Assembly (NCBI RefSeq): GCF_900104145.1
Contig: NZ_FNLB01000006.1
Span: forward strand, 3,784,501-3,848,500
Source: Pseudovibrio sp. Tun.PSC04-5.I4
GTDB taxonomy: Bacteria; Pseudomonadota; Alphaproteobacteria; Rhizobiales; Stappiaceae
Length of the DNA stretch: 64,000 bases
Direction of reading: 5' to 3'
Below, in pieces: positions 16,710 through 25,461 of this stretch (its first letter is position 1; each line of letters begins with the position of its first letter). Under the pieces are notes generated by a model. The model saw only the letters and a list, made by a program, of their open reading frames with translations. It was not told the origin of the DNA and searched no databases. Both the position numbers and the translations under genes were made by a program.

Positions 16710-18050
16710 ATGTCTACAAGAGCGCTTGTCCTTGATGGAAGCTGGTATGAGGATGTGCCCCGCACAACTCGTGCTCCTATATTGGCTAGCTTTGTAATTG
16801 TTGCCCTGACCTTTGTTGGGTTCGGCTATTGGGCTTCCAGTGCGCCTATGGCCGGCGCTATCGTAGCATCTGGGTCTTTTGTGGCCACTGGTCAGAATAA
16901 GATCGTACAGCATTTTGAAGGCGGTATTATCAAAGAGATCCTCGTCAAAGAAGGGGATGTTGTTTCTGCTGGTGATGTATTGGTTAAGCTGGATGAAACC
17001 GCAGCAGAAGCAAATCTTGAACGGTTAACGATCCGGCAGGCGCGGTTGCAAGCCATTCAGGCCAGATTGTCTCAGGAAGCAAATGGGTTGAAGTCGCTTG
17101 AGCTGCCAAAGGATCTTTTGGAAAACTCTGGTGAGGCAAAGATTAAAAGTATCATCCTCAACCAATTGCTCACCTTCAAAGCTCGAATGCGAAAATTACA
17201 AAGTGAAATTGACATTCTAACGCAAGGGATTGCAGCGCTTAAGGAGAGGATCAAGGGCGGCAAATCGCAGCTTGTCGCTGTGAAAAGACAGGCGGAGTTG
17301 TTTCAGGAAGAATTAGACGCCAAAAATAAAATCCTCAGCAAAGGATTGATCAGAAAATCTGACGTTTTGCGTATTAAGCGATCCTTGGCAAACCTTGGCG
17401 GTGAGCAAGGGCGAATTCTTTCTGAGATCGGTGATGCCACAGAACGGATTGCGCGGGCTCGTGCTCAAATAGCCAAGGTGGAAAATGAAGCGTCTCAATC
17501 AGCTGTTGGCGAGTTGCAGGTTGTGAACGCAGATCTGGATGATGTTCGTGAGCAAATTCGTGCCGCAAAAGATGTCTTGAAGCGCGTGGAGATTCTCGCG
17601 CCCGTTCGAGGGATTGTGGTGCGTATGCGATATCACACTGCTGGTGGTGTCGTTGAAAGTGGGAAGGATCTCATGGAGATATTGCCGTTGCAGGATGAAC
17701 TCATCATCGAAGCTTCGATCCAGCCCACTGAAATCGACAATGTGAAGAAAGGGCAAAAAGCGATGGTTCGATTAACTGCTCTGAACCAGCGTATTACGCC
17801 CATGCTTGATGCCAAGGTGATTTACGTGTCGGCGGATGCTCTCTCAAGTGATAACCCCATGGGACCCGCTGGAGATGTATATAAGGCTCATATACAGTTA
17901 GATCGTGAGAAGATGCCGAGTTATCTGAATTTCAAGGCAACGCCTGGCATGCCTGCGGAGGTCTATATAACAACGAGAGACCGGACCTTCTTCGACTACT
18001 TGATGGAACCTGTGCGAGACAGCATGTCGAGAGCCTTCAGAGAGCCATAA
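16710..18050 (+). CDS. HlyD-family type I secretion periplasmic adaptor
   Basis: A 446-residue membrane fusion protein that links the ABC exporter to a TolC-type outer-membrane channel. One N-terminal transmembrane helix (about 25-45) is followed by a biotinyl-lipoyl half (GIIKEILVKEGDVVSAGDVL), long coiled-coil helices (about 95-280), the second lipoyl half (ILAPVRGIVV) and a beta-barrel domain with the family's IQPTEIDNVKKGQ segment. It starts 29 bases after the exporter gene. ATG 16710 is chosen; an in-frame GTG at 16701 and TTG at 16698 are possible and no strong ribosome binding site is visible. Confidence 0.92.
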   Translation: MSTRALVLDGSWYEDVPRTTRAPILASFVIVALTFVGFGYWASSAPMAGAIVASGSFVATGQNKIVQHFEGGIIKEILVKEGDVVSAGDVLVKLDETAAEANLERLTIRQARLQAIQARLSQEANGLKSLELPKDLLENSGEAKIKSIILNQLLTFKARMRKLQSEIDILTQGIAALKERIKGGKSQLVAVKRQAELFQEELDAKNKILSKGLIRKSDVLRIKRSLANLGGEQGRILSEIGDATERIARARAQIAKVENEASQSAVGELQVVNADLDDVREQIRAAKDVLKRVEILAPVRGIVVRMRYHTAGGVVESGKDLMEILPLQDELIIEASIQPTEIDNVKKGQKAMVRLTALNQRITPMLDAKVIYVSADALSSDNPMGPAGDVYKAHIQLDREKMPSYLNFKATPGMPAEVYITTRDRTFFDYLMEPVRDSMSRAFREP

Positions 18051-18132
18051 GTGACTGTTGAAGGATGCCTGCTGAAGTCTTCGGGTAAATGATCCAACAG
18101 AGTTGCTTATGAGCCTGATTGTCTAAACAGTG

Positions 18133-18177
18133 TGGTAGCGAGAGAGGGACTTGAACCTCCGACACGCGGATTATGAT
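18133..18177 (-). repeat. 45-bp copy of the tRNA-Met 3' half (candidate att site)
   Basis: Identical at 44 of 45 bases to the 3' half of the tRNA-Met gene at 19690-19766, from the anticodon loop to CCA and in the same orientation. The match ends abruptly inside the anticodon loop. This is the classic signature of the far end of an element integrated at a tRNA 3' end. Confidence 0.85.
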
Positions 18178-18216
18178 CTTGATGGAAATTGTTGATTTTT
18201 ATGAGGTCTAGCTGCC

Positions 18217-19485
18217 TTATCGATACGATTGATACGTACATTTGTGCCATTGATGCTGATAGCCATATTCATTTTTCTTACCGTAGCACCAATCGATGAG
18301 ACTGAGCTTATCTTCCAGTATTTCCCGACGGATGCACGCAGCTTCGGTTGCCGGTTCGTCTCCGATACCTCCCCTGCAAGCGCCATTCTCCTCATGCCAT
18401 TGTTCAATGACTGATACCGGTTTGGTTGCCTTTCTGTCTCGCTTCAAAACAGTGCTGTTTTCTGAAGAAATAAGGCCAGTTTGGGGATTCCATGTAAACT
18501 GGACGGACGCGGCTCCAGATGCATGCTTCTTGCGGCTAGGGCTATACGCGTACCAGTCCATTATTGTACTAATCTCGCAGTTGGCTGCACAAGTGATGGT
18601 CTGTGAGCCATATCTCGGGCTGTAGATCCTAATAGGCCAGCGGTCAGTAAAATGGGCTTTCTCGTCAAATACGTCGTTAGCGGTTCTCACTGTGCCATAG
18701 TAGTTTACGTTGTTTGAATAGGCGCCGCGGACAAAACGAAGAGCGCTCGTGTTCTCGGATGACCATTTATCAAACAAATTTTGCATGAATGCCCAAGCCA
18801 ACTCTTCACCTTTGGGTGAACGTTGGGGTGCGGATGCAATCGGAGTAATTGGCAAACTTAGCACCGGCAGTGATGAACGTGGTTCAGATCCAACAGTGGT
18901 AATGTTGAATGCGGCCATCTCCTTTTTTGTCAGATATCGGATATCATCAGCTGCAATTGCCAGGCTCAGTTTGAGTAGCTCTGGATCGACGCCCATTTCG
19001 ATCAAATAGATGATGATCTGTGAGGTTAGCACCTGTACAGATGCGACAGCCGTTTGGCTATCTATGTCTACGTTCCTTGAATACGAGGACTGATGGACAC
19101 CAATTGATCCTGGTTCCGCATATCGGGAAACACCACCAATAAATGCAAGCGAACATGCTGAGGCGCATTCGAATGAGCGCAACTGTATAGTATTCATCTG
19201 GAGGGAACGTATGAGTGTACCGTATTCAAGTGCTTTCGTGATGTTCCCACCGGGAGAGTTGAAAATGATTGTGTCAACATTCAACGTCTGCACAACTGAT
19301 CTAAGCTGTCCAATATCGTCATTTCTTTCGAAACTTCCGGATAGCATCAGGGCTATTTTGCTCTCAGAGATTGAGATTGGTGTAATCTCAATTTTGGCGT
19401 TAGCAACCAGTGTAGAGAACAGAAGTAGCAAACATGAAATGCTTGCGAGAACAGATGTCCTCAAATACTTTTTTACTAACTTCAT
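18217..19485 (-). CDS. Periplasmic ClpP/crotonase-fold protein (COG3904-like)
   Basis: A 422-residue exported protein with a signal peptide (basic MKLVKKYLR, hydrophobic core, cleavage near VANA-K). The first domain (about 35-190) resembles Clp/SppA-type serine peptidases: IIFNSPGGN forms an oxyanion-type turn, CASACSLAFIGG carries the candidate nucleophile Ser109, and GSIGVHQSS gives His131. An acidic third residue is likely in the following helices but not certain. The C-terminal half (about 215-422) is unassigned, with paired Cys residues and a WCYGK motif. ATG 19485 is preferred to an upstream TTG at 19512 since the signal peptide then starts correctly. It is the only gene of the tRNA-flanked islet. 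The substrate is unknown. Confidence 0.75.
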   Translation of the reverse strand: MKLVKKYLRTSVLASISCLLLLFSTLVANAKIEITPISISESKIALMLSGSFERNDDIGQLRSVVQTLNVDTIIFNSPGGNITKALEYGTLIRSLQMNTIQLRSFECASACSLAFIGGVSRYAEPGSIGVHQSSYSRNVDIDSQTAVASVQVLTSQIIIYLIEMGVDPELLKLSLAIAADDIRYLTKKEMAAFNITTVGSEPRSSLPVLSLPITPIASAPQRSPKGEELAWAFMQNLFDKWSSENTSALRFVRGAYSNNVNYYGTVRTANDVFDEKAHFTDRWPIRIYSPRYGSQTITCAANCEISTIMDWYAYSPSRKKHASGAASVQFTWNPQTGLISSENSTVLKRDRKATKPVSVIEQWHEENGACRGGIGDEPATEAACIRREILEDKLSLIDWCYGKKNEYGYQHQWHKCTYQSYR

Positions 19486-19633
19486 GAGTGCGACCAATTC
19501 GATAAAGAGCAATTATGTAAAATTAGCTAGATTGTTGGTTTGGCTCAATACATAATCTGCAAGAACGTCTGGTAAAATTTCCCTATCATTGCTTGGTAGC
19601 GAAGGGCCTTGCAGGTTTAGGGGTGATGCACGA

Positions 19634-19661
19634 TAACAAAAAAGGCACCTTCCGGTGCCTT
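19634..19661 (-). terminator. Terminator downstream of tRNA-Met
   Basis: On the minus strand an 8-bp stem (AAGGCACC / GGTGCCTT) with a 4-base loop runs into a T-rich tail. It lies 29 bases past the tRNA 3' end. Confidence 0.85.
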
Positions 19662-19689
19662 GTCGTCTCAATCTTCGTTAGAAGAGAGA

Positions 19690-19766
19690 TGGTAGCGAGA
19701 GAGGGACTTGAACCCCCGACACGCGGATTATGATTCCGCTGCTCTAACCAACTGAGCTACCCCGCC
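19690..19766 (-). tRNA. tRNA-Met (anticodon CAT)
   Basis: A 77-base cloverleaf on the minus strand. The acceptor arm starts GGCGGGG, TAGCTC follows at positions 8-13, the anticodon stem GCGGA/TCCGC encloses loop ATCATAA with CAT (plus-strand complement at 19730-19732), and a normal T arm with TTCAAGT leads to an encoded CCA end. The sequence resembles the alphaproteobacterial elongator Met tRNA. A CAT anticodon could also be tRNA-Ile2 after lysidine modification, but the body favours Met. Confidence 0.95.
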
Positions 19767-19895
19767 ATACGGTACGCTATGTTGCGGTGGTGACCGCCGC
19801 GCCGTGAGATGGGGGTATAAGGGTCTTGCCTTGTGTCGTCAAGCCTTCTCATTTAAGTTTTGTGGAAATCTCCAGAACTGTGAAAAACTGCGTGA

Positions 19896-19919
19896 AAACC
19901 ACGGGTTATTCCGTGGTTT
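19896..19919. terminator. Perfect hairpin between mnmA and tRNA-Met
   Basis: 9-bp perfect arms AAACCACGG / CCGTGGTTT with a 6-base loop, lying between the mnmA end and the start of tRNA-Met. It has no long T tract, so it may be a weak terminator or an operator. Confidence 0.35.
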
Positions 19920-20004
19920 GGCATCAATATGTTGATTTGAGTCACCTCCAAAAGTGAGGGGTATTCCTAGTGTTGCTGTCGACATTTTAAACTGATTTGA
20001 AAAA

Positions 20005-20042
20005 GAAAACCTCGCGAGATCGGAAAGACCTGCGGGGTTTTC
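20005..20042 (-). terminator. Terminator of mnmA
   Basis: Long hairpin with arms GAAAACCTCGC / GCGGGGTTTTC (one wobble), followed on the minus strand by TTTTTC. It lies 20 bases after the mnmA stop. Confidence 0.75.
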
Positions 20043-20061
20043 GTAAATACATTTGGCGATG

Positions 20062-21264
20062 TTAGCTGGAGGGGAAGCCAGCTGCTTCCCAGCTTTTACC
20101 GAGAAGCCCCTTAAGGGTTTCTTCTGCAGCCTCTTGCTTTTCAGCGCGCTGAATCCAGCCGCCTCCTAAGACACGGGCATCCTGACCTTCTTTATCGAAG
20201 AAGACGCAGGCTTGCCCCGGGGCTACGCCCATTTCACCAGCCACCAGTTCTACCTGAATGGTTTCACCGAGCTTGCGGAGAATGGCCTCAATTGGTGGTC
20301 GTGTGGACCGAACCTTTGCGTAAACAGTCAGACCTTCCTCTGGTAAATCATCCAGTGTGCCTGAACCGATCCAATTGACTTCGCGCAGAAGCAGGTTGTG
20401 TGTTGTAAGAGCTTCCTTCGGACCCACGATCACGCGTTTGCCATCTGCATCCAAATGGACAACATAAAGCGGATCTGCTGAAGAGATGCCAATGCCGCGT
20501 CGCTGCCCGATGGTGTAGTGAATTATGCCGTTGTGCGTGCCGAGTACGCGACCATCCATATGGATTATGTCGCCAGGTTCAGCAGCATGGGGGCGAAGCT
20601 TGGCAATGACGTCTGTATAACGTCCTTGCGGTACGAAGCAGATATCCTGACTGTCGTGCTTGTCTGCGATCTCTAATTCAAACTCGCGAGCCAAGTCACG
20701 AACTTCTGGCTTTGTCATGCCGCCTAGCGGGAAACGCAGAAAATCGAGCTGCTCTTGCGTGGTGGCAAACAGGAAGTAGCTTTGATCGCGACCCAGATCA
20801 ACTGGACGGAACATGGCAAGCTGGTTGCCACTCATGCCTGTGCGAACATAGTGACCTGTGGCCAGAACGTCAGCGCCCAAATCCTTGGCTGTTGCCAGAA
20901 GGTCTTTGAACTTTACAGTCTGGTTGCAAGTTACGCATGGAATTGGAGTTTCGCCGTTGATGTAACTGTCGGCAAAACGCTCAATAACCTGCTCTTTAAA
21001 GCGGGATTCGTAATCCAGTACATAATGAGGAATGCCAAGCTTTTCCGCTACACGGCGCGCATCATGGATGTCTTGGCCGGCGCAACAAGCGCCTTTGCGT
21101 TGGATGGCCTCACCATGATCGTAAAGCTGCAGCGTGACACCAACGACATCATAACCTTCACGTTTCATCAAGCCAGCAACGACTGATGAATCCACGCCGC
21201 CTGACATGGCAACAACCACCCGGGTATCTTCCGGGCGGCCGGGCAGGCCAAGACTGTTTAGCAT
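20062..21264 (-). CDS. mnmA: tRNA-specific 2-thiouridylase MnmA
   Basis: A 400-residue cytoplasmic enzyme that makes the 2-thiouridine of U34 in tRNAs for Lys, Glu and Gln. Visible are the ATP pyrophosphatase P-loop AMSGGVDSSV, the first catalytic Cys in PCVTCNQTVKF, the tRNA-binding GHYVR segment and the second catalytic Cys in DSQDICFVP. The C-terminal OB-like domain (about 290-380) is present. Length is normal for alphaproteobacterial MnmA. It is a single gene with its own terminator, divergent from the flagellar fliK gene across 463 bases. Confidence 0.96.
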   Translation of the reverse strand: MLNSLGLPGRPEDTRVVVAMSGGVDSSVVAGLMKREGYDVVGVTLQLYDHGEAIQRKGACCAGQDIHDARRVAEKLGIPHYVLDYESRFKEQVIERFADSYINGETPIPCVTCNQTVKFKDLLATAKDLGADVLATGHYVRTGMSGNQLAMFRPVDLGRDQSYFLFATTQEQLDFLRFPLGGMTKPEVRDLAREFELEIADKHDSQDICFVPQGRYTDVIAKLRPHAAEPGDIIHMDGRVLGTHNGIIHYTIGQRRGIGISSADPLYVVHLDADGKRVIVGPKEALTTHNLLLREVNWIGSGTLDDLPEEGLTVYAKVRSTRPPIEAILRKLGETIQVELVAGEMGVAPGQACVFFDKEGQDARVLGGGWIQRAEKQEAAEETLKGLLGKSWEAAGFPSS

Positions 21265-21727
21265 TCCAAGTACCTCATCCTGTAGGCGCGTTTTTCATTT
21301 GAGAGCCATATCTATAATGTCACGAGCAGGTTTCAAGCTTGGGAGACGCTGAAGTCTGCAGTGAAGATTATTTTCTTTTGCTTGCTTGGTGCTTGCTACG
21401 CTTTGGCGGTGGCTAAACGCAAGGCTCTCATTGTTTAAACGCTGCACATTCGTACGCTTTGAGCGCGTTTGTTGACGGGAATATACCTAAAACTCAACGG
21501 AAGGCCAATGCTTTTGATGAGCGCATTTTGTCTTGCGGGAATTTATTGCCTATTGGAGGGAAAAAACTGATGGGTTGAAGCTCATGAAGAGCGTCTGTGG
21601 TTTATGCAAGTATCTGAAATTGAAAGGTTATTATGAGAAATTGATTTGGCCCAATATTTGCTTGTTAGCGCATGGACTATTGAAGCCACTCTCGTTGGTG
21701 GTGTGTGCTGCGTTGTTTGAGGAATAT
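21265..21727. other. Divergent promoter region between mnmA and fliK
   Basis: 463 bases with no supported gene. The frame of fliK is open upstream of its chosen start, but that stretch (21533-21727) has no FliK-like sequence. No clear CtrA box or sigma-54 promoter was found by eye. Confidence 0.5.
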
Positions 21728-24112
21728 ATGTCGCAATCTGCTTTGCTGGGTTTATCGGGCTCTGTGCAGCCGCAAACTACTTTTGCCTCTGTTATAGGGC
21801 AGAGTGGTAATGCGTTGCTTGGCACTGGTGTGCAAGGTAGCGGCCAGAGTGTGTTCGGCAGCCTTCTGGGCGCAACCTCTGCGGTCTCTCCGTTGGTTTT
21901 GCAGGAACTTCCAGATGTGGCTGGTGTTTCCAAAAAGAATGTGAGTGCTGTTCCAGTCCTGAATGCAGACCTGACAACTGAGGTTGCCACATCTGAAAAT
22001 GGCGAGAATGCAGTTGTCGGATTGGCAGCAAGCTTGCCTGTTGAGGTAGTTTCTGCGCTTTCCAATGCAAACATAACACTGAAAACAGCGCCGCAAACAA
22101 CTGCTGCTAATCAGATTTCATCTGGAAATGCTGCGCCAGATGTCGTGCTCCAAGGGGTAGTGCAGAATAAGGCCAAGCAATCTTTTGTGCCGGTTCCAAC
22201 AATTCCTGTTGGTGCGCCAATCTCGAACCTTGCTTCCGATAGATCTGTGGTTCCTCAACCAGATACTGGTCTTGCGGGGGAGGTTGCTGAGCAGATTGAT
22301 GAAACGTCGGTTCTAAAGGCGGCTCCAGATAGTGTTGCGCCTGTAACTACGACCAACGTCAAGCCTGCTCAATCTTCTGCTTTGCCTCGTGAACTTGTTG
22401 ATGTTGATAGTCGGCAGGATTTGCCGGAAATTCCTCAGCAATCAAGCACAGGTGTTTCAACTCCTCTCAGTGCTGAGAGCGAGAAAACTGCTTTGGTTTT
22501 GCCGAACGTGGGCCGTAAAGAAACTGATCCTGCCGTTCCTCTTGTTCAGCCTACATTCTCAACTGAAACCGAAAATCGGGAGGTTGAGCTTGCAGAACCT
22601 GTGGCATTTGTTCGTGCGCCGGAAAAAGCCAGTCTCACTGTTGATGTGCAAATGGCATCCGATGGAAAATCTGAAGTTGTTGATGTAGTCGCAAAAACAC
22701 AGAATTTGAATGTGCAGCCGGCAGTGCATAATTCGGAAGAGGTGGAGCAGGTTGATGCACCATCTAGGAATGTTGTTGATGCTGGGTTGAAGAAGCAGAG
22801 CTCAGAGGCACCTGCTGTGAACCCCGCAACTAATGTCAGCAATGCCGAGGTTACTGCGGAAGTTGGTGGTCAGAAACCGCTCTCGGAGTTGGTTCGCACA
22901 CCTGATGTTCAAAGCATCGCTGTTGAAGCCAGTAAACCTAAAGGCAATGAAGTTGTAACTGCCGCGCCGATTGCTGCTGCGTTGCGTCCTGTTGCTGATG
23001 CAGTGGTTGATGTTCCAGTTTTAGTTAATGAGCAAAGTCTTCAAGTTGAGCAACCAATTGTACGGCGTGCAAATCGACCTCGGGTTGATTTTGTCGGCAC
23101 TCAAACATCAGTGCAGCAAAGTGCTCGTTTGAGTGATGAGCCGCAATTGCTGTTTCCTAACGTGACGCTAAAAGCTTCTGAGACCGTAGATCAACAGGTG
23201 ATCAAAACCACGGCTGCGGCCCAAATTACCCCTCCAGTTTCAGGCAGCCCTGTCAAGGTGAGCAATGATGTTGTAGATATTGTTGTCCGTACGACTGCTC
23301 CAACGGTTGTTGCACCTCAAGTGCGAGAGCTTGCTAAGGCTGCGCAGGTGTCGCCTGCCGATAGTACTGTAACAGGTGCGTCTTTAGTTGGATTTGAGGA
23401 GGTTGAGCAGTCCGTTGCGAGGCAAGTAACCGAGCATACCGGTACAAAGACGCAAACTAAATCAGAAGCGCCTGTAACTGTTCAGGTCAAAGTGGCTTCT
23501 GCTCCTGAGCAAGCTAAAACGGAAACATCTATTGGATGGGGCACCGCATTTGGTGGGTTGGAAACTTCTGATCTGAGTGCAGATTGGGAGACGGCAGATT
23601 TTGTTGCTGGTTCCACAAGCAGTTCTGAAGTTGCCGCACGTCCAGTATCCACATTGCCGACTTCAACACTCCGCAATGTGGCAAGTTCAGTATGGCCAGA
23701 GATCGCGCGTCAGGCCAATGGTGGTGCAACTCGATTTGAAATCCGTCTCGATCCGAAAGAACTCGGCGGCGTTGATGTGTCGCTTGAGTTTAGCAAAGAC
23801 GGACGTGTTCGCGCTCACTTGATTGTTGAGCGGCCTGAGACGCTTGAACTACTCCAAAGAGACCAACGCGGTTTGGAAAAAGCCCTCCAGGACGCTGGGG
23901 TGGATAGCGACAAGAGCTCACTCCAGTTCTCCTTACGCCGTGAAGGCGGAGGATCGCAAAACCGGTTTGAAGAACACCGAGATAACCAGCAAGACGCTTT
24001 TGGTGAACCAGAGAATGCTTCAGGGGAGGCATCTTTGACCGACCTAAGTGCTGCTGCGCAACAGAATATAAACAGGTCTTCCAACGCTAGCGGGTTGGAT
24101 ATCTCCGTTTGA
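21728..24112 (+). CDS. fliK: Flagellar hook-length control protein FliK
   Basis: A 794-residue secreted molecular ruler that sets hook length and switches the flagellar export gate. Its C-terminal domain (about 650-745) has the conserved Flg_hook core: RFEIRLDPKELGGVDVSLEF, then GRVRAHLIVERPETLELLQR and a Gln/Phe-Ser-Leu strand. The long region before it is low-complexity, rich in Val, Ala, Pro, Ser, Thr and Gln, as expected of a stretched ruler, and longer than in many FliK proteins. ATG 21728 is chosen because GAGGA lies 4 bases upstream and the protein then starts with a hydrophilic export-type N-terminus; a 65-codon open extension upstream is not convincing. flgD follows after 23 bases. 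Confidence 0.88.
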   Translation: MSQSALLGLSGSVQPQTTFASVIGQSGNALLGTGVQGSGQSVFGSLLGATSAVSPLVLQELPDVAGVSKKNVSAVPVLNADLTTEVATSENGENAVVGLAASLPVEVVSALSNANITLKTAPQTTAANQISSGNAAPDVVLQGVVQNKAKQSFVPVPTIPVGAPISNLASDRSVVPQPDTGLAGEVAEQIDETSVLKAAPDSVAPVTTTNVKPAQSSALPRELVDVDSRQDLPEIPQQSSTGVSTPLSAESEKTALVLPNVGRKETDPAVPLVQPTFSTETENREVELAEPVAFVRAPEKASLTVDVQMASDGKSEVVDVVAKTQNLNVQPAVHNSEEVEQVDAPSRNVVDAGLKKQSSEAPAVNPATNVSNAEVTAEVGGQKPLSELVRTPDVQSIAVEASKPKGNEVVTAAPIAAALRPVADAVVDVPVLVNEQSLQVEQPIVRRANRPRVDFVGTQTSVQQSARLSDEPQLLFPNVTLKASETVDQQVIKTTAAAQITPPVSGSPVKVSNDVVDIVVRTTAPTVVAPQVRELAKAAQVSPADSTVTGASLVGFEEVEQSVARQVTEHTGTKTQTKSEAPVTVQVKVASAPEQAKTETSIGWGTAFGGLETSDLSADWETADFVAGSTSSSEVAARPVSTLPTSTLRNVASSVWPEIARQANGGATRFEIRLDPKELGGVDVSLEFSKDGRVRAHLIVERPETLELLQRDQRGLEKALQDAGVDSDKSSLQFSLRREGGGSQNRFEEHRDNQQDAFGEPENASGEASLTDLSAAAQQNINRSSNASGLDISV

Positions 24113-24135
24113 TGTCGATTACGAGGTAAGTGACA

Positions 24136-24792
24136 ATGACAACAATTAATTCTCTATCGCCTAGCGCTGATACGTCGACATCAGGCACTCAAACTCAGAT
24201 CAATGCGAATTTTGACTTGTTTATTTCCATGTTGACGACACAGATCCAGAATCAGGATCCGTTGGACCCTATGGATTCGTCGGAATACACGAATCAATTG
24301 GTTCAATACTCCATGGTCGAGCAACAAGTTGCGACAACCTCGAAATTAGATGAACAACTGACTCAGTTGAAAACGCAAAGTGCGAGTCAGTTTGTAAACT
24401 ATATTGGCAAGGAAGTGACTGCGCAGGGAGCCACAACACAGCTTAAAGATGATGCTGCGGCTTGGAATCTCAAGGCTGCCTCTGCAGGGACCGCAACTGT
24501 TTCTGTGAAAAATGACGAAGGCGCTGTTATCTATGAGAGAGAGGTTACGCTGGTGGAAGGTGATAACTCATTTGCATGGGATGGCGTCGGCACAAATGGC
24601 ACAAAACAGGCAGATGGCGCGTATTCTATCGATATTGTCACCAAGGATAAGGATGATGCTCCTTTCGCCGTTCAGACTGAAATTAAGGGCAAGGTCGATG
24701 CCATTGATTTTAGCAGCGGGGACGTCATTTTGAAAATGGGCGATGTCGATGTGCCTGTCGGGAATGTCACCGGCGTTAATGGAATTATCTAG
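24136..24792 (+). CDS. flgD: Flagellar hook capping protein FlgD
   Basis: A 218-residue scaffold that caps the growing hook. The N-terminal FlgD signature is clear: FDLFISMLTTQIQNQDPLDP, then SSEYTNQLVQYSMVEQQ. After that come FlgD Ig-like and tudor-like domains (about 80-215) with DGAYSIDIVTKDKD. ATG 24136 has GAGGT 8 bases upstream; a GTG two codons earlier is also open. It follows fliK directly. Confidence 0.95.
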   Translation: MTTINSLSPSADTSTSGTQTQINANFDLFISMLTTQIQNQDPLDPMDSSEYTNQLVQYSMVEQQVATTSKLDEQLTQLKTQSASQFVNYIGKEVTAQGATTQLKDDAAAWNLKAASAGTATVSVKNDEGAVIYEREVTLVEGDNSFAWDGVGTNGTKQADGAYSIDIVTKDKDDAPFAVQTEIKGKVDAIDFSSGDVILKMGDVDVPVGNVTGVNGII

Positions 24793-24917
24793 TAGTTAAT
24801 ATCCACTGAAATACCCGGTTATGAATCTTACCAAAACATTGATGGGGGCTTAGCCAAATTTTAAGCGCCTTGTTCTATTCTCATCCTCAACTTGGTCATG
24901 GTTTGTGTGAGAGTAGA

Positions 24918-25193
24918 ATGACCGAACATATTCGTTCAAGAGTAAAGTACGTTATCGGCCCCGATGGGAGCCCACTAACGATAGCAGATCTTCCTCCTAC
25001 CTCTACTAAGAGGTGGGTGATTAGAAGAAAAGCTGAAGTTGTTGCCGCTGTACGCGGTGGATTGTTGTCTCTTGATGAGGCATGCAACCGGTACACTTTG
25101 ACGGTCGAGGAATTTCTGTCTTGGCAGAGCTCGATTGACCGGCATGGGTTAGCTGGATTGCGAGCAACTCGCGTGCAGGATTATCGCAACTGA
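24918..25193 (+). CDS. sciP: CtrA inhibitor SciP (DUF1153)
   Basis: A 91-residue DNA-binding regulator. In Caulobacter, SciP binds CtrA and/or DNA and represses CtrA-activated genes, including flagellar ones. The hallmark sequence is present: KYVIGPDGSPLTIADLPP, RWVIRRKAEVVAAVRGGLLS, and an HTH with LTVEEFLSWQSSIDRHGLAGL. ATG 24918 gives the family's usual N-terminus (MTEHIRSRVKYV). It has its own terminator and sits between flgD and fliF, next to a CtrA box, so regulator and target are adjacent. Confidence 0.95.
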   Translation: MTEHIRSRVKYVIGPDGSPLTIADLPPTSTKRWVIRRKAEVVAAVRGGLLSLDEACNRYTLTVEEFLSWQSSIDRHGLAGLRATRVQDYRN

Positions 25194-25243
25194 ATCGCTT
25201 CAGGCATCTATGGGCAAAATGCCCGGATAGGTTTGAGGTTTTG

Positions 25244-25279
25244 AAAAGGCCGGCTCTTGTAGCTGGCCTTTTTGTTTTT
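25244..25279 (+). terminator. Terminator of sciP
   Basis: Stem AAGGCCGGCT / AGCTGGCCTT (one wobble), 5-base loop, then TTTGTTTTT. It lies 52 bases after the sciP stop. Confidence 0.9.
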
Positions 25280-25461
25280 CCGTCGTTCATTCAATTTTTT
25301 GCCCTATAAAACCGAGATCTTAATCAGCAGGGTAATATCTGCCGACTGCCGTGATCTGGATTCACTTGAGTCTTCAACAGTCTAATAAAAGCGGTTTCCT
25401 ATCTTATTCCACAGAGCTTCTTTGTGGGCAGAATGACTGTTTACGGAAAATTAGGAGTTTA

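Larger units (their letters stand above)
18178..19689. mobile_element. Small islet between tRNA-Met and its partial copy
   Basis: About 1.5 kb bounded by direct repeats of the tRNA-Met 3' half (18133-18177 and 19690-19734). It contains one gene (periplasmic ClpP-fold protein) and a tRNA-proximal terminator. No integrase or transposase is visible, so it is best read as the remnant of a tRNA-targeted integrative element. The boundaries are inferred from the repeats. Confidence 0.6.
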
